The position numbers were made by a program, and so were the translations under genes. From Halalkalibacter sp. APA_J-10(15) (lineage in GTDB: Bacteria > Bacillota > Bacilli > Bacillales > Bacillaceae_D), in the NCBI RefSeq assembly GCF_023017105.1, contig NZ_JALKEV010000008.1:124001-188000 (forward strand): DNA of 64,000 nt, given 5' to 3'. Below are positions 16,271 to 28,727 of this stretch, piece by piece (position 1 is the first letter of the stretch; every line of letters starts with the position of its first letter). Below the pieces are notes generated by a model, which worked only from the letters and a program-made list of their open reading frames with translations, had not been told where the DNA came from and ran no database searches.

Positions 16271-19117
16271 ATGTCAAGCAAGGAGCACAATCCGGGAGAA
16301 CCATGGCAGGGGTTTCATGGTCCGAATCTTGGCGTCGCCATTGAGTTATATGAGTCATTTCTAGAAAACCCCAATTCAGTTGATCAACATATGCGAGAAT
16401 TATTTGAAGAATGGGGGCCTCCACCGACTGACCAAGAAACGGCATCAGGTAATCGTGTTTTCGTTTCAGCTTCACAAGTTGAGCCTTCATCGAATCAGAT
16501 GAGGACGTATGTGAATGCGGTAAAATTAGCAGATATGATTCGCCGTAAAGGGCATTTAGTATCCGAAACAAATCCGATTAACCACTCAAGCAAGCATTCT
16601 GAAATTTTTGAATTAAAGCGATATCATTTAACTGAGGATTCAGTGAAAAATGTACCTGTTGATTTAATTTGTCCAGATGCACCTGCTTATGTGAAAGATG
16701 GATTGGATGCTATTAATTATTTGAAAGATGTTTACACTAAAAAGATTGCATTTGAATTTAACCATGTTCATGATTTGGAAGAACGCCAGTGGTTAGTACA
16801 AATGGTTGAATCAGGGGAGTATATTCCTTCATTTTCAAAAGAAACAAAAGTAAACCTACTTAAGCGTTTAACCCAAGTAGAGGGCTTTGAAAAGTTTATT
16901 CATCGCACATTTGTTGGGCAAAAGCGGTTCTCTATTGAGGGGTTAGACATCTTAGTTCCAATGTTAGATGAAGCTGTTAGAGATGTAGTACATAATGGTA
17001 CAAAACACGTATTAATTGGTATGGCTCATCGTGGTCGTTTAAATGTGTTAGCACATACGTTAAATAAACCTTACAAGATGATTTTTTCTGAATTTTTACA
17101 TGCACCAAAAGACTTAATTCCTTCTGATAATTCAACTGGAACAAAAAATGGTTGGACAGGTGATGTGAAATACCATTTAGGAGCAGATCGTCAAATTCGT
17201 GATGAGAATACAGCTGAAGCGATTGTTTCACTAGCAAACAATCCTAGTCACTTAGAATTTGTAAGTCCGATCGTGGAAGGGTATGCTCGGGCAGCGCAAG
17301 AAGATCGTAGTAAAAAAGGGTTTCCTAAGCAAGATGTTTCTCAGGCTTACTCGGTTTTAATTCATGGAGATGCAGCGTTCCCTGGTCAAGGTATCGTAAC
17401 AGAAACGTTGAATTTAAGTCGATTAAAAGGATATCAAGTTGGAGGATCGCTACATATTATTGCAAATAATAATATTGGCTTTACGACAGAAACGTATGAT
17501 TCAAGATCAACGACATATGCAAGTGACCCAGCAAAAGGATTTGAGATTCCGATCATTCATGTAAATGCCGATGATCCAGAGGCCTGTATTGCGGCTATTC
17601 ATTTAGCAGTATTGTATCGCAATAAGTACAAGAAAGATTTTCTTATTGATTTAATTGGTTACCGCCGCTTTGGACATAATGAGATGGATGAACCTGCAGT
17701 TACTCAACCGGGTACTTATGAAAAAATTCGCAAACATCCTACCGTTCGTGCAATTTATGCAGAACAGCTAGCTAGCAACGAAGAGATCGCCGCATCCTAC
17801 GGTGATGAATTAGATAAAGAATTTCAATCAACATTGCAAGCTGATTATGATGAAATTGTCGCAAAGAAGAGGGAAAAGACGTTTGAATTATCACCGCCTG
17901 ATTATATCGTCAATGGGTTACCTAAGTTAAAGACCAATGTAGCACTTGAAACGTTAAAAGAATTAAATGAACAATTATTGAATTGGCCCAATGAATTCAA
18001 AGCGAATGTGAAACTCGAAAAAATTCTAAAGCGCCGTGGAGATGCATTTAAGGAAGACGGTAAAGTAGATTGGGCTTTAGCAGAAACATTAGCGTTTGCA
18101 ACGATTTTGCATGATGGAACTCCTATTCGTCTCAGTGGACAAGATTCTGAACGAGGAACGTTTGCTCATCGACATCTTGTCTTACATGATCGCTCAAATG
18201 ATAAGGTGTTCACTCCTCTTCAAGAATTTGATGGAGCCAATGCATCATTCGCTGTGTATAATAGCCCGCTATCTGAGCAAGCGGTAGTTGGTTTTGAATA
18301 TGGCTATAACGTTCAATCACCAGAAACGCTAGTTCTATGGGAAGCACAGTTTGGCGACTTTGCTAATGGTGCTCAAGTTATTTTTGATCAATGGGTGTCA
18401 GCAGGTCGAGCGAAATGGGGGCAAAAGTCTGGCTTGGTCATTCTTTTACCTCATGGATATGAAGGTCAAGGTCCTGAGCATTCTAGTGGAAGAGTGGAGC
18501 GCTTTTTAGTTCTTGCTGCTGAGAATAATTGGACGATTGCGAACTGTACGTCAGCAGCCCAATATTTCCATATTTTAAGAAGACAAGCAAAAATCCTCCA
18601 AAAAAATGCTGTAAGACCATTAATTATTATGACACCAAAGAGTTTGTTGCGTAATCAGGATGTGGCTTCCACACATGATGCTTTTACTGATGGGGAATTT
18701 TTACCTGTATACGAGCAAGCAGGTTTAGGAGAAAAGGTCGATAAAGTTGAACGCATTATATTGTGTAGTGGAAAGGTTGCAATTGATCTAGCTGATCAAG
18801 TGAAAAAGCAAGATGAAGATTGGGATTGGTTGCATATCGCTCGAGTTGAAGAGCTTTATCCATTCCCAAAACGACCTATTCGTTCTTTGTTCTCAAAGTA
18901 TAAAAACCTAAAAGAAGTTGTATGGGTTCAAGAAGAACCAAAAAATATGGGAGCATGGCCTTTTATGGAATCTAGAGTGAAAGAAATTGCACCCGAGGAT
19001 GTGTCGGTTAGCTACATAGGTCGAACACATCGCTCAAGTCCATCAGAGGGAGATCCGGTTTCTCATAAGAAAGAACAACTACGTATTGTGACAGAATCTT
19101 TGACACGTAAACACTAA
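16271..19117 (+). CDS. odhA: 2-oxoglutarate dehydrogenase E1 component OdhA
   Basis: A 948-residue thiamine-diphosphate enzyme that decarboxylates 2-oxoglutarate in the TCA cycle and transfers the succinyl group to the E2 lipoyl arm. It starts with a family-type N-terminal helix including [47 protein letters not shown] with NNNIGFTT (cofactor site) and [15 protein letters not shown] in the C-terminal transketolase-like half are all intact. AGGAGG lies seven bases upstream of ATG 16271. OdhB follows after 15 bp, forming the usual odhAB operon; the E3 subunit is elsewhere. Confidence 0.98.
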   Translation: MSSKEHNPGEPWQGFHGPNLGVAIELYESFLENPNSVDQHMRELFEEWGPPPTDQETASGNRVFVSASQVEPSSNQMRTYVNAVKLADMIRRKGHLVSETNPINHSSKHSEIFELKRYHLTEDSVKNVPVDLICPDAPAYVKDGLDAINYLKDVYTKKIAFEFNHVHDLEERQWLVQMVESGEYIPSFSKETKVNLLKRLTQVEGFEKFIHRTFVGQKRFSIEGLDILVPMLDEAVRDVVHNGTKHVLIGMAHRGRLNVLAHTLNKPYKMIFSEFLHAPKDLIPSDNSTGTKNGWTGDVKYHLGADRQIRDENTAEAIVSLANNPSHLEFVSPIVEGYARAAQEDRSKKGFPKQDVSQAYSVLIHGDAAFPGQGIVTETLNLSRLKGYQVGGSLHIIANNNIGFTTETYDSRSTTYASDPAKGFEIPIIHVNADDPEACIAAIHLAVLYRNKYKKDFLIDLIGYRRFGHNEMDEPAVTQPGTYEKIRKHPTVRAIYAEQLASNEEIAASYGDELDKEFQSTLQADYDEIVAKKREKTFELSPPDYIVNGLPKLKTNVALETLKELNEQLLNWPNEFKANVKLEKILKRRGDAFKEDGKVDWALAETLAFATILHDGTPIRLSGQDSERGTFAHRHLVLHDRSNDKVFTPLQEFDGANASFAVYNSPLSEQAVVGFEYGYNVQSPETLVLWEAQFGDFANGAQVIFDQWVSAGRAKWGQKSGLVILLPHGYEGQGPEHSSGRVERFLVLAAENNWTIANCTSAAQYFHILRRQAKILQKNAVRPLIIMTPKSLLRNQDVASTHDAFTDGEFLPVYEQAGLGEKVDKVERIILCSGKVAIDLADQVKKQDEDWDWLHIARVEELYPFPKRPIRSLFSKYKNLKEVVWVQEEPKNMGAWPFMESRVKEIAPEDVSVSYIGRTHRSSPSEGDPVSHKKEQLRIVTESLTRKH

Positions 19118-19132
19118 GAGGAGGCCATTACG

Positions 19133-20383
19133 GTGATAGAGATTAAAGTACCAGAACTAGCGGAGTCAATTACAGAGGGAACGATAGCACAATGGTTAAA
19201 AGAAGTTGGAGAACATGTGAATCAAGGGGAGTATATTGCCGAGTTAGAAACCGACAAAGTGAATGTAGAAATTATTGCTGAGCATTCAGGTGTCATCAAG
19301 GAATTTACGAGAGATCCTGGAGATACGGTTGAAGTAGGCGAAGTGATTGCTGTTATTGATGAAACAGGAACAGCTTCAACAGCTGGCACAAAAGAGAAAT
19401 CACCATCTACTACTGAAAAAACAGATAAGAGTGAGAAGGAAGTGCCAGCAGCAAAGGAACCAACTGCAGATAAGTCAGAATCTCCTGCAAATGAACGATT
19501 ACTTGCTTCACCTGCTGCTCGTAAGTTAGCACGTGAAAAGGGAATTGATCTTCAAGCTGTACAAACAACAGACCCAACAGGTCGAATTCGAAAGCACGAC
19601 GTAGATGCACATCAATCTAAGCCTGCTCCACAGGCTCAAGCGCCTCAAGCAGCTTCAAATACGTCATCTACTAACGATACGAAGCCCGTTGAACGTATTA
19701 AAATGTCAAGACGTCGTCAGACGATCGCGAAACGTCTAGTGGAGTCTCAGCAAACGGCTGCCATGTTAACAACTTTTAATGAAGTTGATATGTCAGCCGT
19801 GATGGATGTTCGTAAAAGACGCAAGGATGCATTTTATGATAAACATGGAGTGAAATTAGGGTTTATGTCTTTTTTCACAAAAGCAGTCATTGGAGCATTA
19901 AAAGAATTCCCTTTATTAAACGCAGAAATTCAAGGTGACGAAATTGTTAAAAAGAATTTTTATGATATTGGGGTTGCGGTTTCAACAGATGATGGGCTCG
20001 TCGTTCCGGTTGTTCGTGACGCAGATAAGCTTGGCTTCGCTGGTATTGAAAGTGAGATTTCAGAGCTGGGTAAGAAAGCACGCGATAACAAATTAGGACT
20101 TTCTGATTTACAAGGTGGTACTTTTACGATAACAAATGGTGGGGTTTTCGGTTCATTATGGTCGACACCAATCTTAAATGCACCTCAAGTCGGAATATTG
20201 GGTATGCACAAGATCCAATGGCGTCCAGTCGCGATTGATCAAGAAAACTTCGAAAATCGTCCAATGATGTATATTGCATTGTCTTATGACCACAGAATAG
20301 TTGACGGTAAAGAAGCTGTTAGTTTCCTTGTTCGTATTAAGGAAATGCTTGAAGACCCTGAGACGTTATTACTTGAAGGTTAA
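19133..20383 (+). CDS. odhB: 2-oxoglutarate dehydrogenase E2 (dihydrolipoamide succinyltransferase) OdhB
   Basis: A 416-residue E2 subunit with GTG start after GAGGAGG. The order of domains is: N-terminal lipoyl domain with the lipoylated Lys42 in [10 protein letters not shown]; a Ser/Thr/Lys/Glu linker (about 85-120); peripheral subunit-binding domain around residues 122-157 ([14 protein letters not shown]); a second Gln/Ala-rich linker; and the catalytic acyltransferase domain ending with the active-site [12 protein letters not shown]. It transfers the succinyl group to CoA. A terminator follows at once. Confidence 0.98.
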   Translation: MIEIKVPELAESITEGTIAQWLKEVGEHVNQGEYIAELETDKVNVEIIAEHSGVIKEFTRDPGDTVEVGEVIAVIDETGTASTAGTKEKSPSTTEKTDKSEKEVPAAKEPTADKSESPANERLLASPAARKLAREKGIDLQAVQTTDPTGRIRKHDVDAHQSKPAPQAQAPQAASNTSSTNDTKPVERIKMSRRRQTIAKRLVESQQTAAMLTTFNEVDMSAVMDVRKRRKDAFYDKHGVKLGFMSFFTKAVIGALKEFPLLNAEIQGDEIVKKNFYDIGVAVSTDDGLVVPVVRDADKLGFAGIESEISELGKKARDNKLGLSDLQGGTFTITNGGVFGSLWSTPILNAPQVGILGMHKIQWRPVAIDQENFENRPMMYIALSYDHRIVDGKEAVSFLVRIKEMLEDPETLLLEG

Positions 20384-20391
20384 TGTACATG

Positions 20392-20423
20392 AACAAGGAT
20401 GCCTTAAACGGCATCCTTGTTTT
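20392..20423 (+). terminator. Terminator after odhAB
   Basis: AACAAGGATGCC at 20392-20403 and GGCATCCTTGTT at 20410-20421 form a perfect 12-bp stem around a six-base loop, followed by TT. It starts nine bases after the odhB stop. Confidence 0.88.
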
Positions 20424-20507
20424 ATGAATATTATAGCGTGGGTGGTGCCACCTTTTCCCATTCATGGTATACTAATCGTTGAAACTACGTAAGAAGGAAG
20501 TGAAGGC

Positions 20508-20708
20508 ATGATTCATGTGAATTGGTCAGAACGAAAAACGATTAGAAATGTAGAATGTATTCATACGAATGCTAAGAAATATATGGTTGATCGTGCGTTA
20601 ACAAAAGGGAAAACGTATGAGCTTAAAAATGAAACGGATGAATTTTATTTTGTGATTGATAATACAGGTTCTGTAGGTGGCTATTATAAAGATTATTTCA
20701 AAGGTTAG
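20508..20708 (+). CDS. DUF6501 family small protein
   Basis: A 66-residue soluble protein beginning MIHVNWSERKTIRNVECIHT and ending in GSVGGYYKDYFKG. The pattern (VECIHTNAKKYMV, KNETDEFYFVIDNTG) matches a Bacillus-wide family of unknown function that I recall as DUF6501. A TATACT -10-like sequence precedes it in the odhB-downstream region. A DedA-type gene starts 26 bp after its stop and may share the transcript. Confidence 0.75.
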   Translation: MIHVNWSERKTIRNVECIHTNAKKYMVDRALTKGKTYELKNETDEFYFVIDNTGSVGGYYKDYFKG

Positions 20709-20734
20709 GTTTAAAATGAGAAGGGGGAAATATT

Positions 20735-21352
20735 ATGGGAGAAGATCTCGATATTTGGATAACATTTATTCGACAATGTGGGTACCTTGCCTTATTTATC
20801 ACACTAATTATCGGGCTTTTCTTGTTCCCTGTTCCTAATGAAGTTTTACTTATGAGCACCGGGTTACTAGCTACTACAACATTACTTTCTCCTCTTCCGA
20901 CCTTCGCGGTTGTCTTTTCTAGTATTCTCTTTCATGGAAGCTTGTTATATATGATCGGTACGAAGATTCAAAAGGTTTCAACTACGACCCCAGATGAAAA
21001 AGCGCAATCGGTTTGGAGGGTAAGGGCTAATAAAGGGAAGGTGTTATTAGATCGGTATGGTTTAAAAGCAGCAAGCTTTAGCTATTTTTTCCCATTTATC
21101 CGTCATGCTGTACCACTTGGTATGGGAATGTCTAAAGTGAAATATCGTTGGTTTGCAATAGTTTCGTTTTCGTCAGCATTGATCTGGCAAAGCTGTTACT
21201 TTTTAATTGGCTTTTATTTTGGACGAACGATTACCGATTGGACTACTTTCGTTTATACGGTTATCATTGCATTAGCTTCTATATTATTTATCGTTATTGT
21301 TATTCGGTTTGGTAAATACCGCTTCAGAAAAAAAAGTCAAAGCCCTAGCTAA
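20735..21352 (+). CDS. DedA-family membrane protein
   Basis: A 205-residue integral membrane protein with about five hydrophobic segments. LFLFPVPNEVLLMSTGLLA and FFPFIRHAVPLGMGMSKVKY carry the Glu- and Arg-containing re-entrant motifs of the DedA/VTT family, which includes undecaprenyl-phosphate and phosphatidylethanolamine flippases. GAAGGGGGAAA precedes ATG 20735. The lipid handled is not predictable. It is convergent with the ABC-F gene; a weak hairpin lies between them. Confidence 0.85.
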   Translation: MGEDLDIWITFIRQCGYLALFITLIIGLFLFPVPNEVLLMSTGLLATTTLLSPLPTFAVVFSSILFHGSLLYMIGTKIQKVSTTTPDEKAQSVWRVRANKGKVLLDRYGLKAASFSYFFPFIRHAVPLGMGMSKVKYRWFAIVSFSSALIWQSCYFLIGFYFGRTITDWTTFVYTVIIALASILFIVIVIRFGKYRFRKKSQSPS

Positions 21353-21378
21353 ATAACTAGAGCTTTACGTCAGAATGA

Positions 21379-22971
<1,593 letters not shown>

Positions 22972-23143
22972 TTATTACGTATCCTCCAATGTCTATATAT
23001 CGAATGCATTATACCATTCAAAGCGCTAAAGTGATAGTACTTAACAACAATTTAATAAAGATTTCTTGATAATAGAAAATATCGATTGAAGAATTGATGG
23101 ATGAACGTATCGAACAATGGACGAATATATGCTACGATCTTTA

Positions 23144-23401
23144 CTATAGAAGGTAATAAACGATTAAACTAGCGATCGCTACTCCCATTATCGTTATTAA
23201 TAGCTTTGACGATTTAATGGTGTAATTAACAATAACCGCTCCTAATAAAATGGCAAAAAAAAGTGATAAATCAAGTGGGAATAGTTGATAGGATTCAATA
23301 AAAGATGTTCCAGTGAAAAGCCAAATAAAAACAGGAAAGAGCATGAAAAAGCTTAAAACAATAATACAGATTGTATTTAACCGCTGTAAAGATTCATTCA
23401 T
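23144..23401 (-). CDS. Small membrane protein, unknown
   Basis: An 85-residue protein with three predicted membrane segments (about 10-30, 42-60 and 65-84) and very short loops. It starts MNESLQRLN with GAGGTGGC a few bases upstream. No family is recognised. It lies between the minus-strand ykpA and the divergent recQ. Confidence 0.65.
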   Translation of the reverse strand: MNESLQRLNTICIIVLSFFMLFPVFIWLFTGTSFIESYQLFPLDLSLFFAILLGAVIVNYTIKSSKLLITIMGVAIASLIVYYLL

Positions 23402-23611
23402 AATGCCACCTCTGTTTTAATTCTTTATAAAGCCTGTTCAAATGGATTCGTTCGCACCGCGTCTACAATACTTTCAAAAAATGTAGTGACTACGCTCATT
23501 ACTTCGAGGTCATTCAAAAAATCAATACCAATCCTTTTTGAACAACCTCTTATAAATAAGATAACCAAAAAAATAGAAGCAAATACAAGTTAGATGAAAA
23601 AGGAGATAATG

Positions 23612-25717
23612 ATGGAAGCTTTAATGGAATCTGCAAAAAAGAAATTAAAGTTAATATATGGATATGATCAATTCCGTAAAGGACAAGAGGCGATTATCAA
23701 ATCGGTCTTATCGAAGCAACGCACAATCGGTATAATGCCGACAGGTGGAGGGAAATCCATTTGCTATCAAATACCAGCATATATTTTACCTGGAGTGACA
23801 ATCGTTATTTCACCCTTAATATCTCTTATGAAGGATCAGGTGGATGCGTTAGTTGAACTCAATATGGCTGCAACGTATATTAATAGTTCATTGTCTGCTC
23901 ATGAAGAAAGGCAAAGGTATGAAGACATTCGAAACGGTACGTATAAGCTCGTATATGTTGCTCCAGAAAGAATGGAGCATTCCAGCTTTCAAGCACTTGT
24001 TGAGCAAGTAGAAGTATCGTTAATTGCTATTGATGAAGCTCATTGTTTGTCTCAATGGGGACATGATTTTCGACCAAGCTATTTATCCATTCCGGAATGG
24101 GTGAATGCCTTAAAAGGATCTCCCGCTGTACTTGCTTTGACGGCAACAGCTACAAAGCAAGTACAGGAGGATTTACAGTCATATTTGTCTGTTACGGATG
24201 AACATACTGTTATTACAGGGTTTGCTCGACATAATTTGCGTTTTCAAGTAAAGAAAGGTATCGATAAAAAAGCCTTTCTGTTGTCATATTTGAAAAGCAG
24301 GAAGAATGAGTCAGGAATTATATACACATCTACTCGAAAAGAGGTTGAATCCATTTCCGAATGGCTTAGAATGAAGCAGATCAATGTGGCTGCATACCAT
24401 GGTGGGATGTCTGAGAAACTGCGAATAAAAGCTCAAGAAGATTTTACGTATGACCGATCACCAGTCATAGTAGCAACAAATGCATTTGGTATGGGAATTG
24501 ATAAATCAAATGTACGGTTTGTGATTCATTACAATATGCCACGAACGATAGAGGCTTACTATCAAGAAGCTGGACGTGCTGGACGTGACGGGGAACTAAG
24601 CGAATGTATTCTTTTATTTTCTCCACAAGACATTCGGACGCAATCCTTTCTAATTGAACAATCATTATTAAATGAGGAACGAATGAAACATGAGTATGAA
24701 AAATTACAACAAATGACGAGTTTTTGCCATACGGAACGATGCCTTCAACAATATTTATTAGACTACTTTGGCGATAGTTCAAATAGTACATGTGGACGTT
24801 GTTCTAATTGTCTAAAGGAAGGAGAAAAGCTAGATCGGACAAAAGAGGCGCAAATGATTTTTTCATGCATTAAAAGGGTTAGAGAGAAATTTGGGAAAAC
24901 GATCATTTCACAAATATTAATTGGCTCCTCTAATCAAAAGATTAAGCAATTTCAATTCCAAGAACTACCTACATATGGATTACTAAATAAGTGGAGCCAG
25001 AAGCAAGTAGCTCAATTAATTGATTTATTAATTGCTGAAGGGTATATTGCACCAACTGGTAGCTCTTATCCAACATTGACCTTGACAGAAAAAGTAATAC
25101 CTGTGTTGAAAGGTGAGAGGAACATTTATGTTTTCGAAGCAAAAGGGAATGATAAGCCTGAAGAACAAAATGATGTGTTTGAAGCAATGCGAGCATTAAG
25201 AAAAGCGCTAGCATCAGAACAGAATATTCCTCCATATATGATCTTTTCAGACCGTACGTTAAGGGAAATGAGTCAGTATATCCCGCAAACAAAAGAGGAA
25301 TTAATGGGTATTAATGGTGTAGGTGAACAAAAGTGGGAGAAGTACGGGCTTGTTTTTTTAGATGAGTTAAAACAATTTGTTGATCGAAAGCCAGATCAGT
25401 CCCCTTTGAAAACAAAAGCGAATTCAGGGAAATTAAAGACGAATTATTTAGATACAGCTAATCGTTTCAAGGAACAACCGTCTGTCCCCGATGTAGCTGC
25501 CTATTTCTCCTTAACGGAAATGACGATAATCAAACATTTGATTCGTGCGGAACAGGAAGGGGTCCATTTAGAATTAGTTCAGTATGTAGACGATCACAAG
25601 CAGAAGCTTATTAGAAAAGCAGCTGAAGAAGTAGGGACTGAAAGGTTGAAACCGATTAAAGAGGTATTACCTGAGTCAATTTCTTATCAAGATATACGTT
25701 TCACATTACTGATATAA
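23612..25717 (+). CDS. recQ: ATP-dependent DNA helicase RecQ
   Basis: A 701-residue RecQ-type 3'-5' helicase of DNA repair and recombination. ATG 23612 was chosen because AAAGGAG ends six bases upstream; ATG 23594 would lie ahead of that site. The domains in order are: helicase core with GIMPTGGGKSICYQIPA and DEAHC; C-terminal helicase part with QEAGRAGRDG; zinc-binding region with CGRCSNC; winged helix; HRDC domain (about 510-590); and a final helix-turn-helix domain (about 605-690). The extra C-terminal domain makes it longer than many RecQ proteins but is common in Bacillales. Confidence 0.95.
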   Translation: MEALMESAKKKLKLIYGYDQFRKGQEAIIKSVLSKQRTIGIMPTGGGKSICYQIPAYILPGVTIVISPLISLMKDQVDALVELNMAATYINSSLSAHEERQRYEDIRNGTYKLVYVAPERMEHSSFQALVEQVEVSLIAIDEAHCLSQWGHDFRPSYLSIPEWVNALKGSPAVLALTATATKQVQEDLQSYLSVTDEHTVITGFARHNLRFQVKKGIDKKAFLLSYLKSRKNESGIIYTSTRKEVESISEWLRMKQINVAAYHGGMSEKLRIKAQEDFTYDRSPVIVATNAFGMGIDKSNVRFVIHYNMPRTIEAYYQEAGRAGRDGELSECILLFSPQDIRTQSFLIEQSLLNEERMKHEYEKLQQMTSFCHTERCLQQYLLDYFGDSSNSTCGRCSNCLKEGEKLDRTKEAQMIFSCIKRVREKFGKTIISQILIGSSNQKIKQFQFQELPTYGLLNKWSQKQVAQLIDLLIAEGYIAPTGSSYPTLTLTEKVIPVLKGERNIYVFEAKGNDKPEEQNDVFEAMRALRKALASEQNIPPYMIFSDRTLREMSQYIPQTKEELMGINGVGEQKWEKYGLVFLDELKQFVDRKPDQSPLKTKANSGKLKTNYLDTANRFKEQPSVPDVAAYFSLTEMTIIKHLIRAEQEGVHLELVQYVDDHKQKLIRKAAEEVGTERLKPIKEVLPESISYQDIRFTLLI

Positions 25718-25784
25718 TTTTCATCCGATTTGATGGGTGTCTTATGGTATAGTAATAGTGAGATTATTTGTAAGGAGAGCTTTT

Positions 25785-26627
25785 ATGACGATTAAAATAG
25801 TAACAGATTCAACTTGTGATTTAACTAATGATGTTATTCAGACTTATGACATTACGGTTGTACCGTTATCAATTACGTTTCAATCAGAAACTTTTCTCGA
25901 TGGTGTCGATCTAACGAAGCAGCAGTTCCTCAACAAGCTCAAGGCATCTGAGGAATTACCAAAAACATCGCAACCATCAATGGGCTCATTTTCCGAAGTG
26001 TATGAACGGTTATTAAGTGACCCATCAACAACACATGTCATTTCGATTCACATTACCGAAGGCATGAGTGGCACGTATCAATCTGCACGAGCTGCTGCGC
26101 AAGAATTTAATGGTGAAGTGACAGTCGTTAATTCATCGTTTATTTCACAAGCGCTTGGTTTTCAAGTCATAGAAGCGGCAGAAAAAGCGAAGCAAGGCTT
26201 TTCTGTGAAAGATATAGTCACTCATTTGAATACGATACGTGAACAAACGTCTTTATATATGATGGTTGATACGTTAGACTATTTAGTAAAGGGTGGCAGA
26301 ATTGGGCGTGGAAGAGCGCTTATAGGCTCATTATTGAAAATTAAACCGATAGCTTCTCTAGATGATGGTGTGTATACTCCTGTTGCTAAAGTAAGAACAG
26401 AGCAAAAGATATTAGCATTTTTTAAAAAGAAATTTGAGCAAGAGACTGCAGGGAAAAAAGTGAAGAGAATTGGAATTTCTCAAGTAGATGCTGAAAAACT
26501 AGCTATAAAAGTCCGCGATATGATACATTTATTAACAGATGCACCTGTATCAATTGCAGAGACATCACCTATTATAAGTACACACACTGGACCTGGTGCA
26601 TTAGCATTTATGTATTATTATGAATAA
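25785..26627 (+). CDS. DegV family fatty-acid-binding protein
   Basis: A 280-residue DegV-type protein starting MTIKIVTDSTCDLT; ATG 25785 follows TAAGGAG, while the upstream in-frame ATG has no such site. SITFQSETFLDGVDL, KTSQPSMGSF, ISIHITEGMSGTYQSA and the closing HTGPGALAFMYY are the family's fatty-acid-binding motifs. Such proteins deliver fatty acids to a fatty acid kinase in Firmicutes. The ytxJ gene follows 14 bp later and is probably co-transcribed. Confidence 0.93.
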   Translation: MTIKIVTDSTCDLTNDVIQTYDITVVPLSITFQSETFLDGVDLTKQQFLNKLKASEELPKTSQPSMGSFSEVYERLLSDPSTTHVISIHITEGMSGTYQSARAAAQEFNGEVTVVNSSFISQALGFQVIEAAEKAKQGFSVKDIVTHLNTIREQTSLYMMVDTLDYLVKGGRIGRGRALIGSLLKIKPIASLDDGVYTPVAKVRTEQKILAFFKKKFEQETAGKKVKRIGISQVDAEKLAIKVRDMIHLLTDAPVSIAETSPIISTHTGPGALAFMYYYE

Positions 26628-26641
26628 AAGAGGTGCTTTAG

Positions 26642-26980
26642 ATGAGTGAGAAAGTAAAGGACATACAATCGATGGATGAATGGAAAGAGTTGTTAGCTAG
26701 TCATACACCGACGTTAGTTTTGAAGCATAGTACAACATGTCCAATTAGTGCAGAAGCGTATAATCAATTTACTGCTTATGTAAACGATCAAAAAAATGAT
26801 GAAATCAAGTATGCATTAGTAAAGGTGATTGAACAACGTCCTATATCAAATCAAATCGCTGAAGATTTAAATTTGAAGCATGAATCACCTCAATGTATTT
26901 TTGTGAAAGATCAACAGGTCATATGGTCAGCTACACATTGGGCCGTTACGAAAGAGGCTATAACTGAGCAAATAACGTAA
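26642..26980 (+). CDS. ytxJ: Bacillithiol-system monothiol bacilliredoxin YtxJ (BrxC)
   Basis: A 112-residue thioredoxin-fold protein with a single-Cys active-site motif, STTCPIS, near residue 37. A cis-Pro region (HESPQCIF) and the C-terminal THWAVTKEAI match YtxJ, which removes bacillithiol from S-bacillithiolated proteins. This is consistent with bshB2 elsewhere in the window. It lies just after degV and is followed by a strong terminator. Confidence 0.92.
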   Translation: MSEKVKDIQSMDEWKELLASHTPTLVLKHSTTCPISAEAYNQFTAYVNDQKNDEIKYALVKVIEQRPISNQIAEDLNLKHESPQCIFVKDQQVIWSATHWAVTKEAITEQIT

Positions 26981-26984
26981 CAAT

Positions 26985-27029
26985 AAAAGTGGTATTTGAA
27001 GGTTAGGGAACCTTTAAATACCACTTTTT
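26985..27029 (+). terminator. Terminator after degV-ytxJ
   Basis: AAAAGTGGTATTTGAAGGTT (26985-27004) pairs over its whole length, with one G-T pair, with AACCTTTAAATACCACTTTT (27009-27028). The loop is four bases and the right arm ends in TTTTT. Confidence 0.93.
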
Positions 27030-27146
27030 GTTGCAATAAGATAGACTTGGTGAAAGAATATACTAATGGTTACCTAAAAGAAATGATTTTGAAACCATTT
27101 TCAGTCAACACTCGTTTCATTTATAAAAAAGGAAACGGGGTTGTCA

Positions 27147-28043
27147 ATGATGAAAAATGTATTTCTGTTACTCATTACTAGTTTGTTCGTAACCGTTGCT
27201 GGTTGTCAAAGCGCTGGAGAGGAATTAGTTGCTGAAGATACTTTAAGCATTGAATATGCTGTTGAGCAGGAAAGCAGTCGTTCTGATAGTGTTGAAGTAG
27301 AAAGCGCACCTGATGTTGCATCAGGTGAAGGCGCGGCGTTCGCAAAGGAACGAATGATTTCTTACCAATCATATATGTCTGTTGATGTAGAAAGCTTAAT
27401 GGAAAGCATGGGTCACTTACAAGAGAGAGCTACAGAATACAATGGTTATGTAGTTGAATCCACTTTTTTTGAATCAGAAACAAACCCATACGGTACAATG
27501 GCCTTTCGTATACCGGAAGAATCATTTGTCCTATTTATGGAAGAGGTGAGTGAGCATGCTCAAAAGGTGAACCATCACGAGACAATTGCTCAGGATGTGA
27601 CAGAGGAATATGTTGATTTAGAATCGCGCTTATCTTCAAAACAAGCGGTTGAAGAGCGGCTTCTACAATTTCTTGAGGAAGCAGAGAATACAGAGAACTT
27701 ACTAGCGATTTCACAGGATTTAGCGAATACGCAGGAAGAAATAGAGCAACTCACTGGTCGTATGCAATACCTTGAAAATCAAGTGAGCTATTCTAGCGTT
27801 AGTATCGATTTGAAAGAAGATACTGTAAGAGTGGGAACGATTCAAGGTGAGGAAGACTTAAATACTTGGGAAGAGGCCAAGAAATTATTTATCGATACAG
27901 TTAATTTCTTAATTACTTCCGTTTCAGCTATAATTGTATGGTTAATAGGCTTAAGTCCACTCTTTATTCCTATTATCGTTATAGCTTTTGTTATTTCGTA
28001 TAGATTGAGACGTATGAAGAAAAAGAAGACCACTTTAGACTAA
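27147..28043 (+). CDS. DUF4349 lipoprotein
   Basis: An approximately 298-residue lipoprotein. The signal peptide MMKNVFLLLITSLFVTVAGC has a lipobox ending in Cys. The start could be TTG 27141, ATG 27147 or ATG 27150; AAAGGAAA fits TTG by spacing, but the ATG codons are also plausible. The DUF4349 region begins near ERMISYQSYMSVDVES, includes a coiled-coil helix (about 150-215, rich in Glu/Gln) and ends in one membrane helix (about 255-285) followed by RRMKKKK. This gives two membrane anchors. The function is unknown; such proteins are thought to be envelope-associated. Confidence 0.85.
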   Translation: MMKNVFLLLITSLFVTVAGCQSAGEELVAEDTLSIEYAVEQESSRSDSVEVESAPDVASGEGAAFAKERMISYQSYMSVDVESLMESMGHLQERATEYNGYVVESTFFESETNPYGTMAFRIPEESFVLFMEEVSEHAQKVNHHETIAQDVTEEYVDLESRLSSKQAVEERLLQFLEEAENTENLLAISQDLANTQEEIEQLTGRMQYLENQVSYSSVSIDLKEDTVRVGTIQGEEDLNTWEEAKKLFIDTVNFLITSVSAIIVWLIGLSPLFIPIIVIAFVISYRLRRMKKKKTTLD

Positions 28044-28365
28044 ATGAAGGCATTGAAAATCGAAGTGATTCTGACTATACGATTTATATTTTAGAAGGTT
28101 TTCTGTTTTCAGGCGAAGAACTACAGCGTAATGTTATTGTTTGGGTTATGATGGAGACTATTTTACTCGAATTATTATACATGACTCAAAGGTGAACTCT
28201 AATGAGCTAAATGAAACAATTCTTAATCATTCTGAAAATGAGATAAATGAAGTGAATGTTGAAATAGATGGTGCTGATTTTGGACTACGAGAAGAATATA
28301 TTGCTGAAAATGGGGATGTGACTGCGACCTATCATGCTCTAAAAACGTATGATAATGAAAAATAA
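28043..28365 (+). pseudogene. Frameshifted gene fragment of unknown family
   Basis: From 28043 one frame reads SDYTIYILEGFLFSGEELQR. Near 28140 the coding-like sequence moves to another frame and continues GYDGDYFTRIIIHDSKVN to a stop at 28363-28365 (74 codons from TTG 28141). No start or ribosome-binding site lies upstream, and the first part abuts the DUF4349 stop. The sequence suggests one former gene with a lost 5' end and a frameshift. An alternative is that only the 74-codon frame is translated. Confidence 0.4.
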
Positions 28366-28394
28366 CTACAATTTACCTTTTTTTACCATTATAA

Positions 28395-28456
28395 GAATCC
28401 TTTCTGAAGGTTATTTTTTCGGAGTATAACCTTATCAGAAATGGGTTCTTTTTTCA
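28395..28456 (+). terminator. Long hairpin terminator
   Basis: An outer stem of AGAATCC..TTCTGA with TCAGAAA..GGTTCT encloses a perfect inner stem AGGTTAT/ATAACCT and is followed by seven T residues. It ends the DUF4349 transcription unit. The remaining bases up to the collagen-like gene show no other gene. Confidence 0.8.
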
Positions 28457-28727
28457 TTTATTTTATGCATGATGATTTAAAGAAATTGTCCATTTAATAG
28501 ACGATGTATACGATCATCGATTTTACATGAATAATTCAGGTTTAAATACTTTACACGTTTAAACGAAATCCCTTCTCTGTTCGTAATAAGACATATGCCC
28601 TCTAATTCTCATCAAAACGATTTATTTCACAACATTATTTTTTAGTTTGAATTAAACTAATCATTTTGTTTCCTTTTTACCCAACCAGACATAATCTAAT
28701 GATAAAGTGATAAAGGAGATGATAACT

